DNA of 64,000 nt from the NCBI GenBank assembly GCA_934047225.1, contig OW203987.1, positions 3,561,501 to 3,625,500 of the forward strand, in the 5' to 3' direction. The position numbers and the translations under genes were made by a program. The DNA is from Ypsolopha sequella. Taxonomy: Eukaryota; Arthropoda; Insecta; Lepidoptera; Ypsolophidae. Shown piece after piece: positions 12,966 to 24,202 of this stretch (the stretch's first letter is position 1; each line of letters begins with the position of its first letter). Under the pieces are notes generated by a model. That model did not search any database and was not told the origin of the DNA. It saw only the letters and a program-made list of their open reading frames with translations.

Positions 12966-13031
12966 ATTTAGAGTATTCATAGCGATGGATTTCGCAAAAT
13001 AAACATAATCCTATGTACTTATAGTCATTTT

Positions 13032-13740
13032 TAGGGTTCCGTAGTCAACAACAAGGAACCCTTATAGTTTCGCCATGTCCGTATGTCTATAAATATCTGT
13101 CTGTCCGCGGCTTAGTTTAAAGACTATTAGTACTAGAAAGCTGTAATTTGGCATGGGTATTTATCACGCCGATAAAGTGGTACAGTAAAATTTGAAAAAG
13201 ATTTTTTTTAGGGTACCTCCCCTACACGTAGTGGGGATGATTTTTTTTTCTCGTCTATCCCCTAGTGTGGGGTGTCGTTGGATAGGTAATATTGGGGGTG
13301 TGAGAAGACCATTTCTCGATCCAGGGTTCCGTTTGCGAAATAGTAAGCTTAAAAGTATTAATTTTTGTTAGAGTCCAGTGTCCCCCTGCCAGCGAAACGG
13401 TTGTATTTGAAGACGTGAAAAAATCACAGCAGTAGTATACATAACGAAATTAAAAGGAAAACTATCACAGCTAAGTAGGCTTTACAAGTTAACGAGTACA
13501 GATCGCGCCAAACTTTTAGTCACCTCTAAACATGGGGCGATTCGCATCAGCAGGAACAAAATGTATGGGCCGTTCTTAGGAAGAGCAACTTCCGAGCGTA
13601 CTAGAAGTTTGACGCGATCTGTATAAGTCGACAAACTTATAAAATGTACTTGGAGAAGAAGTCCGCATATTGTGCGGGGCAACTACGGAACCCTACACTG
13701 CGCGTGGCCCGACACGCACTTGGACGGTTTTTCTTCTTTG
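13032..13740. repeat. Composite AGGGTTCCGTAGTC-type repeat with a foldback inside
   Basis: Begins AGGGTTCCGTAGTCAACAAC, contains CGCCATGTCCGTATGTCTAT and ends near GCGTGGCCCGACACGCACTT GGACGG. This layout (start GGTTCCGTA, end CGACTCGCACTTGGCCGG-type) is familiar from lepidopteran genomes. A foldback at 13497-13625 (ACAGATCGCGCCAAACTT and its complement) is inserted in it. Confidence 0.6.
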
Positions 13741-14084
13741 TTATAGTGTCCGCACGTAACAAAAGCCTCGCGCGTGTGGAGACGGCGGGCGCGGCGGCGG
13801 CGGCTGCTCGAAGGGACCTCACATTCCAAATGGGGATCGTTTCGTTACCAGAGGCTACGAGTTGAATGGTAATTTCCACCTTATTATTCAGGAATGCCAA
13901 CTTTTTAGAGAGATTCACTTTTACTTTTATTTTCCGTAATAAATATATTTTCGTTCATTCTACAGCGTAGATTGTGTTCGCGAAAGCCGTTTGTTATCAG
14001 AGAAAATGGTCCAACCTATTATATAGCCTTTTTATTATTGTTATTCAATCCTGCTTTTAGTGGTTTTAGCAGAGACGTTTCAAA

Positions 14085-14337
14085 ATTCAGATCTATTAGC
14101 AAACGAGACTGACGACTGAATACAGTCCGTCTGTCTGTCCGTCTGTCGCCATGTATCTCATGAACCGTGATAGTTAGACAGTTGAAATTTTCACAGATGA
14201 TGTATTTCTTTTGCCGCTATAACAACAAATACTTTAAGGGGGCTCCCATACAACAGACATGTTTTTTTGCCGTTTTTATAGCTAATGGTACGGAACCCTT
14301 TGTGCGCGAGTCCGACTCGCACTTGGCCGGTTTTTAT
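14085..14337. repeat. Second copy of the ...CACTTGGCCGGTTTTT repeat
   Basis: CTGTCTGTCCGTCTGTCGCC, CATGAACCGTGATAGTTAGA, then GGAACCCTTTGTGCGCGAGT and GACTCGCACTTGGCCGG. Related to 13032-13740 and to the fragment at 30645-30780. Confidence 0.65.
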
Positions 14338-14840
14338 TTTTAATTTACAATGGTTGCTACTTCGCCTTGTGACAAGCGTCGCGTCGCGTCGATGAACTTA
14401 ACCTAAAAAGTAAAAAGTTTACTCTTCCGCTACCGCTTCTCATTCTCATTCTCATCGCATCTCATCTCATTCTCTTAGGCCTCTTTAAATCTGAAGCTCA
14501 CAAATTGAAATTGCGTTCTTGCTACATTAAAAAATCTTATGTTACGATACAAACATACGTAATTATTTAATTTGTTCTAGTTAAACTATGTAATATGTTT
14601 TATGTTATTATTACATTATGTTGTATTCGTCTATGGTTACGTAGCAACATCCATAATTACTTACTTTATGTCAGAATGCAAACATGTAAATCTTTAAATA
14701 AATAAATAAATCTAAAATCTAAAAATCTAAATGAGGGCAGGCAGGCGGTGACAAGCCATAGCCGAAGCCTACCACCAGTGATCCCTGTACTTCATCTGGA
14801 TATACCATCACCGCATGACGTAAACAAGTGAAGAGCATAC

Positions 14841-14996
14841 CTTGGCGTACCGCAGCAGGTATCCGATGAGTACGTCCTTTTTCTTCTCCTTCTCCTCGAC
14901 GTGGCAGGCGCCCACGTTAAGCCCCATTACCACAGTGCGCAGGAGGCCGCCCTCGCACGCGTCCCACAGGAACTTGGGCGTGTAGCACATTATCGC
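14841..14996 (-). CDS. Inx1: Innexin 1, third coding exon (cytoplasmic loop)
   Basis: Minus-strand exon of 156 nt (52 codons), phase 0 to phase 0, bounded by a GTGTTGCAG acceptor and a GTATGC donor. It encodes AIMCYTPKFLWDACEGG, then LLRTVVMGLNVG, EEKEKKKDVL and IGYLLRYAK. This is the end of TM2 and the cytoplasmic loop of an ogre-type innexin (the CYTPKFLW..EGGL pattern). The next exon (TM3, second loop, TM4) was not found in the 14.8 kb to the left, so the gene very probably continues outside the window. Intron 2 is about 5.3 kb and contains three TTAA-bounded elements and a tRNA-derived sequence. Confidence 0.92.
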
Positions 14997-15044
14997 CTGC
15001 AACACCAAACTAGCGTTAGATACAATAGGGTAGCGACAAAGACC

Positions 15045-15130
15045 TGCCTGCTTCTCAATACCTATATATCATCATGACATGAATCCCAGAGGAAGTGTCA
15101 GAGGTGTTCCGAGTGTAAACTGTGAAATGC
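15045..15130. repeat. Short repeat shared with 48420-48510
   Basis: CATCATGACATGAATCCC, GAGGAAGTGTCAGAGGTGTT and GTGTAAACTGTGAAATGCAAG. The same order occurs at 48430-48510 with a CTCCTCGGCGTG insertion. Confidence 0.6.
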
Positions 15131-15966
15131 AAGTCAAATGTAACGGTTATAACGACGTCATATAATGGTATCAGTATGTAGATTGGAAAATCGTTTTTGT
15201 GACTAATTTATACGACGTCAAATAATGATATCATTGTAAAGGTTGAATAAACGATTTCACGACTATTTTTTAGCCATAATGTTTATTGAACAACGTATTG
15301 GTTGTATAAACGTTTCTGTTTGAATAAAAGGTTTTGTAAGACAACTGTCGTCGTGTGCAAAACCTAAACATAACTTTTATATAACATAACCATGGGATAA
15401 ACATTAGTGCATGACATTTATATTACAACACTATTTTGTTTCTATGGTAGACTAACTAAGGTTTGTGTGCGACTAAAATGTTGAATTACAACGGTTATGT
15501 AACTTTAAGTAGACTTTTAAATCATTTAAAGGTTAAGCCCACACTTTAATAGAGCCATACCCATTTTTTTTGTACATATAGAAACGCGATTTTATTAAAA
15601 AATATGCATCTGAATAAAAGGCAGTGTTTGTTTTCTGTTCATGTTTTATATGAAGCAATAGATCTTATGTAAGTAATTGGAAACCCTAAAATCAACTGTC
15701 ATTATAACAGCTATGTGACTTAACTGGTCACAAAAGGATCTAAGCATAATCAGTATCAAACCGAAAAGTCGGTCGTTATACTTCTATATAACGTTAAACC
15801 ATCATTGGCTGAATTCTAATCTAATTACTAAACGACATTAACATCGTGTAATTGGTGCCAAAATCGCATTTTATTAACGTATATACGTCAATGCGACCAA
15901 TGTTTTAGGATCTACTGAAAGTGTAAAACGTTTACTTGATCATTATACAACATTAATTTGTTAGTG

Positions 15967-16036
15967 AGGGGGGGGGTTCGAACATGGGTCTCCAGATTGA
16001 GAGGCCAGCGTCCTACCGCCTGAGCTAACATCGCGC
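15967..16036 (-). repeat. tRNA-like sequence with A and B boxes
   Basis: Minus-strand GATGTTAGCTCAGGCGGTAG, CTGGCCTCTCAATCTGGAG, then CCCATGTTCGAACCC. Both internal promoter boxes are recognisable, but the acceptor stem does not close. A tRNA pseudogene or SINE head is likely. Lies in Inx1 intron 2. Confidence 0.55.
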
Positions 16037-16086
16037 TCTATACCTCTACATAAAAAATGCTATTTCTATTTTTGATTGCGCTAAAG

Positions 16087-16510
16087 TTAAGAGGCTATGC
16101 GAATTTTATTTTTGTCACTGTCACTCCAAGCGAAAAATCGCGCAGTGCGAGAGGGGCGGATTCAGGGCAAAAGGGAAAAAAGTTGGTTTTATATTTTTAT
16201 TAAAAAAACTAAAATAGCTAGCAAAATTTCAAATATCAAATCTCTAGATATTGCTGAAACGCACATGATAAAATATGTTTGAGTTCTGTATTTGGTTCCT
16301 ATTCGTCAAACGAGGAGAAAAAGTGTGTTTGAAGACCTCATTTCAACAATTATTTCTACCGAGGAAAATTTATCCAAACATGTTTTCCAATTTCAAAACC
16401 CTAGATTATATAGTCAAAATGCATATACCAGAAATTTATTACAATTTTCCCTGTATTTCATGAAATACACAGAAAAGAAACACCCGTATTTTTTTCGCAT
16501 ATCGCCTTAA
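16087..16510. mobile_element. TTAA-bounded non-autonomous element, copy 1
   Basis: Begins TTAAGAGGCTATGCGAATTT and ends CGCATATCGCCTTAA. TTAA at both ends suggests a TTAA target duplication, as for piggyBac-like elements, though the termini do not match ones I know. Open frames inside are not conserved as protein between copies. The right TTAA is shared with copy 2. Lies in Inx1 intron 2. Confidence 0.7.
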
Positions 16511-16929
16511 GAGGCTATGCGAATTTTATTTTTGTCACTGTCATTCCAAGCGAAAACACGCTCAGTGCGATAGGGGCGGATTCAGGGCGAAAGCGAAAAA
16601 TTCTAGTTTTATAATTTTTATAAAAAAACAAAAATAGCTAGCAAAATTTCAAATATCAAATCTCTAGATATTGTTTAAACACACCTAATAAAATATGTTT
16701 AAGTTCTGTATATAGTTCCTATTCGTCAAACGAGGAGAAAAAGTGTGTTTGAAGACCTCATTTCGACAATTATTTCTTTCGAGGAAAATTTATCCAAACA
16801 TATTTTCCAATTTCAAAACCCTAGATTATATACTCAAAATGCATATACCAGAAATGTATTAAAATTTTCCGTGTATTTCATGAAATACACAGAAAAGCAG
16901 CACCTCTATTTTTTTACATATCGCCTTAA
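16507..16929. mobile_element. TTAA-bounded element, copy 2 (head to tail with copy 1)
   Basis: Same family and orientation as 16087-16510, roughly nine-tenths identical by eye, abutting it through a single TTAA at 16507-16510. Ends ACATATCGCCTTAA. Confidence 0.7.
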
Positions 16930-17487
16930 AGGAAGTTGAAAAGGGGCAGAGGGCATTTTCTCTTTCAGGCTTCAGCGCAGATGGAGCTGCGGGCAAAAAG
17001 CTAGTTAGAAAATAAATGCAAGTCGTCTTGTGAACTAGTACAAGAGAAAAGTTTAATGAAAATATCCCGAGTTAAACGATTCGAACACAACAATAGTCTT
17101 TGTTAACCAAATACATTGCAACAAGGGTCCTCTGTTGGATGAAGCCCAAATACTGAATCAAAAGCGAAAATCAAGGACACGACACTTTAACCTACATTCT
17201 GATACCAAAACAATATCTTCATTCACCGGTATGTCTTTCTAATACAGTTGTCAATTAGAGCAATTAGTGTGGCCATATCTGTCAATAGTTCACCATCGGT
17301 TTACAGTATAGCCACCAACCACAGGTCAATTCTTGCGCTATTTTAAACTTTATGACCTTCAAAATACGAGCTACCTATAAACACGGAACATGTGATGCTC
17401 ACACAAGTAGCTCGTCATCAATTCACACTGTCTGCAGGACCGTTATGACACAGTGTCACACACCCTGAGAATCCTAACTCGGAAAGT

Positions 17488-17906
17488 TTAAGAGGCTATG
17501 TGAATTTTATTTTTGTCACAGTCACTTCAAGCGAAAAATCACGCAGTGCGAGAGGGGCGGATTCAGGGCAAAAGGGAAAAAAGTTGGTTTTATATTTTTA
17601 TCAAAAAAACTAAAACAGCCAGCAAATTTTCCAAAATCTAAAATCTAGATATTGTTGAAACCCATCTAATAAAATATGGCTGTACATGGCTGCTACTCGT
17701 TAAACGAGAACAAGTTTAGTGTGTTAGAAGACCTCATTTCAACTATTATTTCTATCGAGGAAACTTTATCCAAACATGTTTTCCAAAATTAAATCCTCGG
17801 ATTATATAGTCAAAATGCATATACCAGAAACTGATTATCATTTTCCGTGTATTTCATGAAATACACAGAAAAGAAACACCCGTATTTTTTTCACATATCG
17901 CCTTAA
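17488..17906. mobile_element. TTAA-bounded element, copy 3
   Basis: TTAAGAGGCTATGTGAATTT to CACATATCGCCTTAA, same orientation as copies 1 and 2. More diverged inside. Confidence 0.7.
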
Positions 17907-18317
17907 AGACTGATTCTAAAGTTTTCAGTTCATATGAATCACCTTGGCACTGAAAAGATAATGTTCCGGGTGTAAATAGCTGTAATAGATATTGACAAAT
18001 AAACCAATAGCTGTAACAAATATCCGTTCGGCAAATTGAAAAATTCCCGCCGTTTGTAAAATGACTTCGTTATTTTCTAAAAAGCCGAAATCGAAAGTCT
18101 TTCACCCAAAAGTTTTAGGTTTACATGTAAGTAGAAATTGCGAGCCGAGCGAAGCGGAGCGCAGCAAATTAGAAAATGCCGAATTCTACTATTTGACGAA
18201 GATTCGTCAAATATCAAAATAGCGAGCGTTTAGAAACTGACGACGCCGTTTGTAAACGCCGGAATTTTACTATTAAATTTGCTTGCGACATTTAATTTTA
18301 TACCAGAATTTACTCCG

Positions 18318-18830
18318 ATTAACGGGACACCTGACGCTAGAACATTAACAACACCAGGTTTTCAAGGGTTCATTGGAAGAAGCTAGGTCTCTCCTCATAT
18401 TGAAGAAAATATATTTGATTTATCGATCTTTTATCTAGGGATTCCACCTATAAACAATGTATTAGGATTTATACTTTTGTCAATAAAAAAATGTTTTCCA
18501 CCCTCTTTTTTTTTTGTTTTCAAACGTTCGTTCCAAAAACGCGGTTAAGAGATCAATTTGTTTTTTTTATAAAATAGGCAATAGAAATATGAAGGGATTT
18601 TACCTAAATCCAATATTTTTTCCCTACAAAATATTTCAGTATTAGCTAAAATCACACCAATTTGTTGTTTCGCTGCGTGATCACTAGTATTACGCGTCCA
18701 AGAAAAAGAGGCCAAAGAGTCAACATATAATCGCCTCTATGAAAAGCAAATAAGGTCTTTGCCATTAGACTTATTGTGCTGGACGGGTAATAAAAAAAGT
18801 TGCTCGGGTATGCCATCCTCTATAAAATTG
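18318..18830. repeat. Interspersed repeat (AACGGGACACCTGAC family)
   Basis: AACGGGACACCTGACGCTAG through GCATTTAGGAT-like AT-rich sequence to TTGCTCGGGTATGCCATCCT. Copies: inverted at 38153-38650, truncated at 47657-47975. It contains conserved TTTCAAACGTTCGTT and AAATATTTCAGTATTAGCT. Non-coding. Confidence 0.7.
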
Positions 18831-19869
18831 AACATCATCAGACTTGGGACCAACAATTGATATCTGAGATGAATACAAAGTTCAACAAGAGTGATTTAAT
18901 GTCAACAAAAGGTATAAATGACGCAGGTTCTTCGATCCATCAGTAAAAAATGAGTTAAAGGTCAACAACTTGCATCCTTTGACCTCTGTGTCACCTAACA
19001 GCATCCGACAGCTCGTAACTCTACATGACGAGCTTGCTAGTTTTGCCAACTAAAATAGGGTTTAGAAAACGAATAAGAAAAATATTATATAATATCAAGC
19101 TTATATTAGAATAAATATTAAAAACGGATAAAATATTATTTTCAAGATTGCGATGACTGCTGAGCAAATCTCTCTAGATGATTACCAAAAAATACTTTGA
19201 CCGCAGTTGCGTGAAGTTGCTCACGTAGGCAAGGACAGAAGGGTGTGGAATGTCGCAAATGTGCAACCTTTTTTTGCGTCGGAAGGGCCGAGGGTTTTTC
19301 GTCAAAGGGCAGTGGAACAAGGTGCAAGAAATAAATATCAAAGGGCTACTAAAATAGCAGGGTTCTGTAATGAATAAAGACTGAACCAGCCGATTGTTGT
19401 GACAGTATATAATATAACATTTCAGTGGAAGCACATATTTGTTATTTATTATTTGTAGCATTATATTTGTTATTTGTAGCAAAACCATTCTTTATTGCGG
19501 ACATGATGTATCATGTGTATAATTAAGCTATTGTATTTAAATTTTGCATACAACTATTGTGTTTTAAACATTGAATTTTTTCCGTGTAATTGTCTAATTT
19601 TACGGTATCTATTTCATACTTAAACTGTAGTAAACAAACTTCGTAAACAGCTAGATTCACCCGCAAAATAAAAATATATTTTGACAAAATAGCCAATAGA
19701 TTTCAAATAAAAGTGTAAACTACCAGAATTACTCAGAACAAACAACCAAACTAATGTATTAAAAATATATATACCAAAATAAAGTGTTGTGTAGCATTAT
19801 GATTGGTTCGTTTCGTTAATAGATAATAACTTTATAATGTACCAAAACGAAATACTACCGATATTAATG
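18831..19869. other. Inx1 intron 2, no feature recognised
   Basis: AT-rich. A minus-strand frame of 104 codons at 19174-19488 carries no motif and has no splice-compatible innexin sequence. Confidence 0.5.
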
Positions 19870-20225
19870 GCGATATGTAACATTATTTTCAATGCATGCG
19901 GTCGTAAAGGCCCACTTTTTATGCATCAAAACCGAACAGAAAGTCGATTATTTTGCCCTAGGGCTTTATTATTAATTTTTTTTTTTTGTGGAAACCTGCA
20001 GCCTATCCTGTGTACCATAGATGTTATACTTTTTTTTCCACTGTTTAACGGCTCTGGATACAATCCTTTTGAGCCAATCATAATTTAAAGTTCACAAGAT
20101 TATATTTGTTTTCATTTCCTCATACTATGCATTGAAAAACGTAGTATGATACACGGGCGTAAAAGCAATAAATTACTCGGTTACGTTTAACTCGTAATTT
20201 ATTCCTTTTCGCCCTTGTAGCATAA
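19870..20225. repeat. Interspersed repeat (GCCCTAGGGCTTTATTATT family), copy 1
   Basis: TCAATGCATGCGGTCGTAAA to TTCGCCCTTGTAGCATAAAC, shared with 40345-40735 (same orientation) and 34105-34500 (inverted). Sits just 3' (on the minus strand) of Inx1 exon 2. Confidence 0.75.
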
Positions 20226-20301
20226 ACTACTATTAATGCCTATTTGTCCAAAAGTTACGTTATTTGCTTATTTGTATGTAACTCTATACAAAGATACTCA
20301 C

Positions 20302-20409
20302 TTGAAGGAAAAGCACGAAGCAGACCCATTGGTAATAGGTGTAGTATTTCTTCTCCATCGTGCTATCATATTCATTCTTTATTCCTGGGTGCGCCACATC
20401 TTTACCCAC
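20302..20409 (-). CDS. Inx1: Innexin 1, second coding exon (YYQWV / TM2)
   Basis: Minus-strand exon of 108 nt (36 codons) between a TTCTCAG acceptor and a GTGAGT donor, phase 0 on both sides, so it joins exon 1 without a shift. It encodes VGKDVAHPGIKNEYD, then KKYYTYYQWVCFVLFLQ. The latter contains the innexin signature YYQWV at the start of TM2. It is too short to stand out as an open reading frame; I found it by searching for the YYQWV codons between the flanking exons. It lies about 75 bases from an interspersed repeat (19870-20225), and intron 1 upstream holds the 25-bp minisatellite. Confidence 0.93.
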
Positions 20410-20888
20410 CTGAGAACATTCACAAACATTATGTATGGATTCAGTTTCTAGACGAATCTGCAGTTATACAAGACTCGCATTTTGTCTGACAGGAAAGTCT
20501 GTGCTTAATTCGGAGACTACACAAATGGAAATTAAGTGATCAGGTTTTAAACGACCGTCCTTTTTTGAAACTACTTTGTTGCTGCATTTGATCAGCCAAA
20601 TATTAGTAAAAATGGTATGCAAGTAAGAAATAGGAGCCACTTTTATAAACAAATATCACTTATAGTACTGAAAATGCCAATTTTTTGTTTATTATAAGTA
20701 GAACTGTAATATATAGCTAGGCATATTATGTGTAGGACTAGGTAAGGTTAGGTGTTATAGTTAGGTTGATAAACTATTTGGCTCATTATAACTTGGCAAT
20801 CGATCTTTATGGACATAAGTCGTATTGATATTTTTGCGTATTCCAAAAACGAATAACAAGTCAATATAAATATCAAACAAAACACGAG

Positions 20889-21258
20889 AGGATTGTTCTT
20901 TGAACCATTGCTCAGAAGTGTTCCTTGGACTATTGCTCAGAATTGTTCCTTGGACCATTGCTCAGAATTGTTCCTTGGACTATTGCTCAGAATTGTTCCT
21001 TGGACCATTGCTCAGAATTGTTCCTTGGACTATTGCTCAGAATTGTTCCTTGGACCATTGCTCAGAATTGTTCCTTGTACTATTGCTCAGAATTGTTCCT
21101 TGGACCATTGCTCAGAATTGTTCCTTGGACTATTGCTCAGAATTGTTCCTTGGACCATTGCTCAGAATTGTTCCTTGGACTATTGCTCAGAATTGTTCCT
21201 TGGACCATTGCTCAGAATTGTTCCTTGGACCATTGCTGAGGATTGTTCTTAGAACCAT
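20889..21258. repeat. 25-bp minisatellite, 15 units with 50-bp alternation
   Basis: ATTGCTCAG occurs every 25 bases from 20907 to 21232, with a diverged unit at 21257. Units alternate GACCATTG and GACTATTG almost strictly, so the working repeat is 50 bp. It lies in Inx1 intron 1. All three plus frames are open across it only because the unit lacks stops. Confidence 0.97.
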
Positions 21259-22026
21259 TGCTGATATGCCATCGCGATTCTGAGCTGAAGGCATACTTTT
21301 GTTGATCCACAAGTTATTCATCTGCCCTCCTAATTCATATAAGTGTGTTAGACAAAAGTGATAAAAAGAATAATAAATGTAAAAAGTGTCCTGAAATCCA
21401 CACCTCCTAAACAAACAATTTGATTCAACATCACCGTTATACAGACTGCCTTTTCGAAATGCACGAAATTGAGTAGGATAGAAAGCAGCAAGGAGAAACC
21501 TATTCATCTCGAAATTTATAATACAGGAAACACTGCTCAAGGACTGAACACTCTTAACCTTGATAATATAAAGACTAAAGTCAAATACTATATGATGGTG
21601 ATGAGCTAAGCCGGTCAGGGTATAACTCACGTGCAATCTGCACAAGAAAGGAAATTGGCAGTTATGTCGGTCGGTTGTCATGTGTGGTAAATTGCACAGT
21701 TGCGTTGTGATGTCGAGATTTGAGCAGGCTTTTCAGACCTCAATGTGTTGTGCTTAGCTTGATCTAACATGACATCTTGACATGAAAGATGACTGAATTT
21801 TCTTGTGTAAATCACTCTCGAAATCCTGTTTTGTTTAGACATCTGTGTAGAACTTGTCAATCTTACGTCCCAAATATGTCGTCGCTTTGGTAACGAATAA
21901 AAGATTTTAACATTTTCTTCAAACAGTCTTTCAAAACATGTTTAGTAAAGCGTCAAAAACGAAGGTCTAACGTAGCTCGTCTATATATATTTATATCATA
22001 TGAAGAGGACTAAGTGAATCTCTCAC
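21259..22026. other. Inx1 intron 1, no further feature
   Basis: Between the 25-bp array and exon 1. The 164-codon minus frame at 21187-21681 starts outside the array and reads into it; its composition is not protein-like. Confidence 0.5.
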
Positions 22027-22275
22027 CTCCCTGGCAAAAGCGTCAGGCATGGTGAATGTGGAAGTAATCCAGCAGAAAGTGTTGACGACGTGAGTGGGCA
22101 GCCCGCTGACGATGCACTGTATCGGCTGGCCCACGTACTGCGTCGCGGTGATGATCATCGAGCACATCAGCAGCAGCACGGTCGTGAACACATTGTGCAG
22201 CCGGAACACCGCGTTGTCTATCCTTATCTCCTGGTACTTGAAGTACACACTCAATCCTCCCAGTAACTTGAACAT
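22027..22275 (-). CDS. Inx1: Innexin 1 (ogre-type), first coding exon
   Basis: Innexins form invertebrate gap-junction channels and hemichannels in the plasma membrane. This exon runs from ATG at 22275 to a GTGAGA donor just after 22027: 249 nt, 83 codons, phase 0. The product begins MFKLLGGLSVYFKYQ, the usual innexin N-terminus. It continues with IDNAVFRLHN, TM1 (about residues 28-46), then the first extracellular loop with its two conserved cysteines (PIQC and NTFCWI) and FTMPDAFARE. The wording RLHN..TTVLLL..SMIITATQYVGQPI is closest to the ogre/Inx1 branch; the paralogue assignment is my inference from memory of the family. The start is chosen because innexins begin at this MxxLLG-type position. 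The exon reads directly into 20302-20409. Confidence 0.93.
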
Positions 22276-23434
22276 TTTGGCTTATCCCTTCTGTCTTTCA
22301 TTAACTAGAGCATCATAGACAATTCTAGACGTTGGATTTTGATTTTTTTAGAGCAAGGAATGTGCGTTTACATTTAGTCTTAACCGCTAGAGAAAAATCA
22401 GTCTTAAGTTAATTGAGATTGGACTTTAGTTTGCGTGGGAATGATAAGTCTTTATTGAAGAGATTATTGTCGAGATTTCATCGGATTTTCAGCATCTGAA
22501 ACAAACAGAAAAAGGGTTTGTTTGTCCGGGATTATCTTTTTACGTACTTATTACTATTGCTAACAAGTATTCCTACGATTGCATTTTTAAAGGCGACAGT
22601 CAAATAAATCATCGAAATTATCTATAGAAAACACGAAAAAAAAAATTCAAGAACCGTGCAATACATCTTAATGTCATCTATTTGAACAACAGAAGGCAAT
22701 CGCAATAATTAGTCTGGCAGTGTTGAGACTATAAAGCTAATAAGAAACCGTGTGATATTTCAAACACTTGCTTAATTTTATTTCAAGTCTCACGTCATTG
22801 AAAAAAACTTTGTCTATAACAAATTTGGCAACATATGGGGCTCCTTTACAGCGCTGGATCTAATAGAATCCAAATTTTCCATTTGTTTCACCAGTACCGA
22901 TCTATTTATACACTCTGATTCTCCAAAAAAGCCAAATTGAATTCTGCTTCTTTGCATTGCAAAAATAATCCGATTAACTTTGTTCTTCCTGTCTTGGAAA
23001 AAGAAAAACAAAATCTATACGAGGGACTATTTTCAAACAGATCATGGCTTGTTTTTTTTTTTCTTAGCAAAATTAACTCTTCAACCCTTCAACCAATCAA
23101 TAGATCGTAATGAAACTTTTGCAGCAAGATTAATTGTGGAGCGGCTAACATTAGCTGCTATTTTAATTTGTAATCGTTAACCAATGTTACATTAACTCAG
23201 AGTTCATTTAACTATCAGGTTCTCTCTCACCTTAACCTTCATTCACCACGTGGAAGGCTCACTTCCGCGGTCTATGTATAGTATTGTTATATATTACTAA
23301 CTATACTATTGTAGTTGTAGCTATGTCTCATGGAATTTTGTAGTGCTTTTGTTTCAGTCATTGTTTTTGGTGAACTGTGCTATTTTAAATAGTTGACGGT
23401 GAATGTTGTTGCTTCTTGATGGAACGACATCTTG
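22276..23434. other. Upstream of Inx1 start codon
   Basis: ATAAGCCAAA precedes the ATG (minus strand). I see no TATA box or initiator I would defend; the 5' UTR may be spliced from farther right. No repeat pairs noticed. Confidence 0.4.
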
Positions 23435-23806
23435 CAATATTAAATAAAACTTCTTGGTACTCGGTTCCACAAATATAATAATGTTTAATTACCTTTTAAG
23501 TTGCTACCGGTTTCGTCGTTTTACGACATCATCAGGCACTGTATTTGAGTACATTGTATGTTGAACCTACAATATACCCAAATGCACCCTCCTAGGTTAT
23601 GACTTACTTCTTTTGATCGTATTATCAAACTAAATCCTGTCTATGTAAACACATAACATTCGTGGTTTAAAAAAAAATGTATTATTAACACCTCAAATAC
23701 AGTGCCTGATGATGTCGTAAAACGACGAAACCGGTAGCAACTTAAAAGGTAATTAAACATTATTATATTTGTGGAACCGAGTACCAAGAAGTTTTATTTA
23801 ATATTG
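23435..23806. mobile_element. Foldback element with ~115-bp perfect arms
   Basis: Left arm 23435-23549 (CAATATTAAATAAAACTTCT to CATCAGGCACTGTATTTGAG) and right arm 23692-23806 are, as far as I can read, exact reverse complements, around a 142-bp loop. It contains GCTACCGGTTTCGTCG. The perfect arms imply recent insertion or gene conversion. Confidence 0.9.
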
Positions 23807-24074
23807 TGCTATTTTAATTTGAAGCATCCGTAGTGATGAAATTACATAGTTTTTCAGGAAGCAAGGAATGTAATTTTTTATTCGTCACAATGTGTAATAC
23901 TTTAATGTGAAATAAACTAATATTAATAATAAAATTGAGAGTACTACCATTCAATTTCATATTAGACAGCACAATATTTATTTTAACTATTGTTGTTTTT
24001 TTTAAACTTATTATAAATACCATGTATGTAAGTTAATATGTTTATTGTTTAAGTAGTTACTTAATTATTTATCA

Positions 24075-24185
24075 ATCCAGGTTTGCTGGAAGAAATCTCT
24101 TTTTAGAGATAAGCTCGCCTATGTACAATCTCTGAGTACAATGTGCAAATATTATGTTTTTGTGTACAATAAAGAACATGAATAA
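24075..24185 (+). repeat. LINE 3' end fragment
   Basis: GCTGGAAGAAATCTCTTTTT, AGATAAGCTCGCCTATG and CAATAAAGAACATG match the 3' end of the LINE at 54520-54604. Only the tail is present. A Helitron starts about 20 bases to the right. Confidence 0.7.
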
Positions 24186-24202
24186 AGATCACAAATAACT
24201 TA

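Noticed and set aside
13637..13918. Frames on both strands with an alanine-rich stretch (RAAAAAAPAVSTRARLLLRAD)
   Set aside because: They come from a GGCGGCGGC run at the end of the CACTTGGCCGG-type repeat; the two strands are equally open.
16097..16939. Frames of 61-72 codons repeated in the 16-kb TTAA elements (FEDLISTIIS..)
   Set aside because: Frames are interrupted or shifted between copies and absent from copy 3, so they are not conserved as protein.
20893..21283. Three overlapping plus-strand frames of 104-127 codons with VPWTIAQNCSLD repeats
   Set aside because: They are the translation of a 25-bp minisatellite without stop codons; all three frames are equally open and none has flanking coding sequence.
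21187..21681. 164-codon minus-strand frame
   Set aside because: Part of it is minisatellite; the rest shows no motif, no splice signals fitting Inx1 and a non-protein-like composition.
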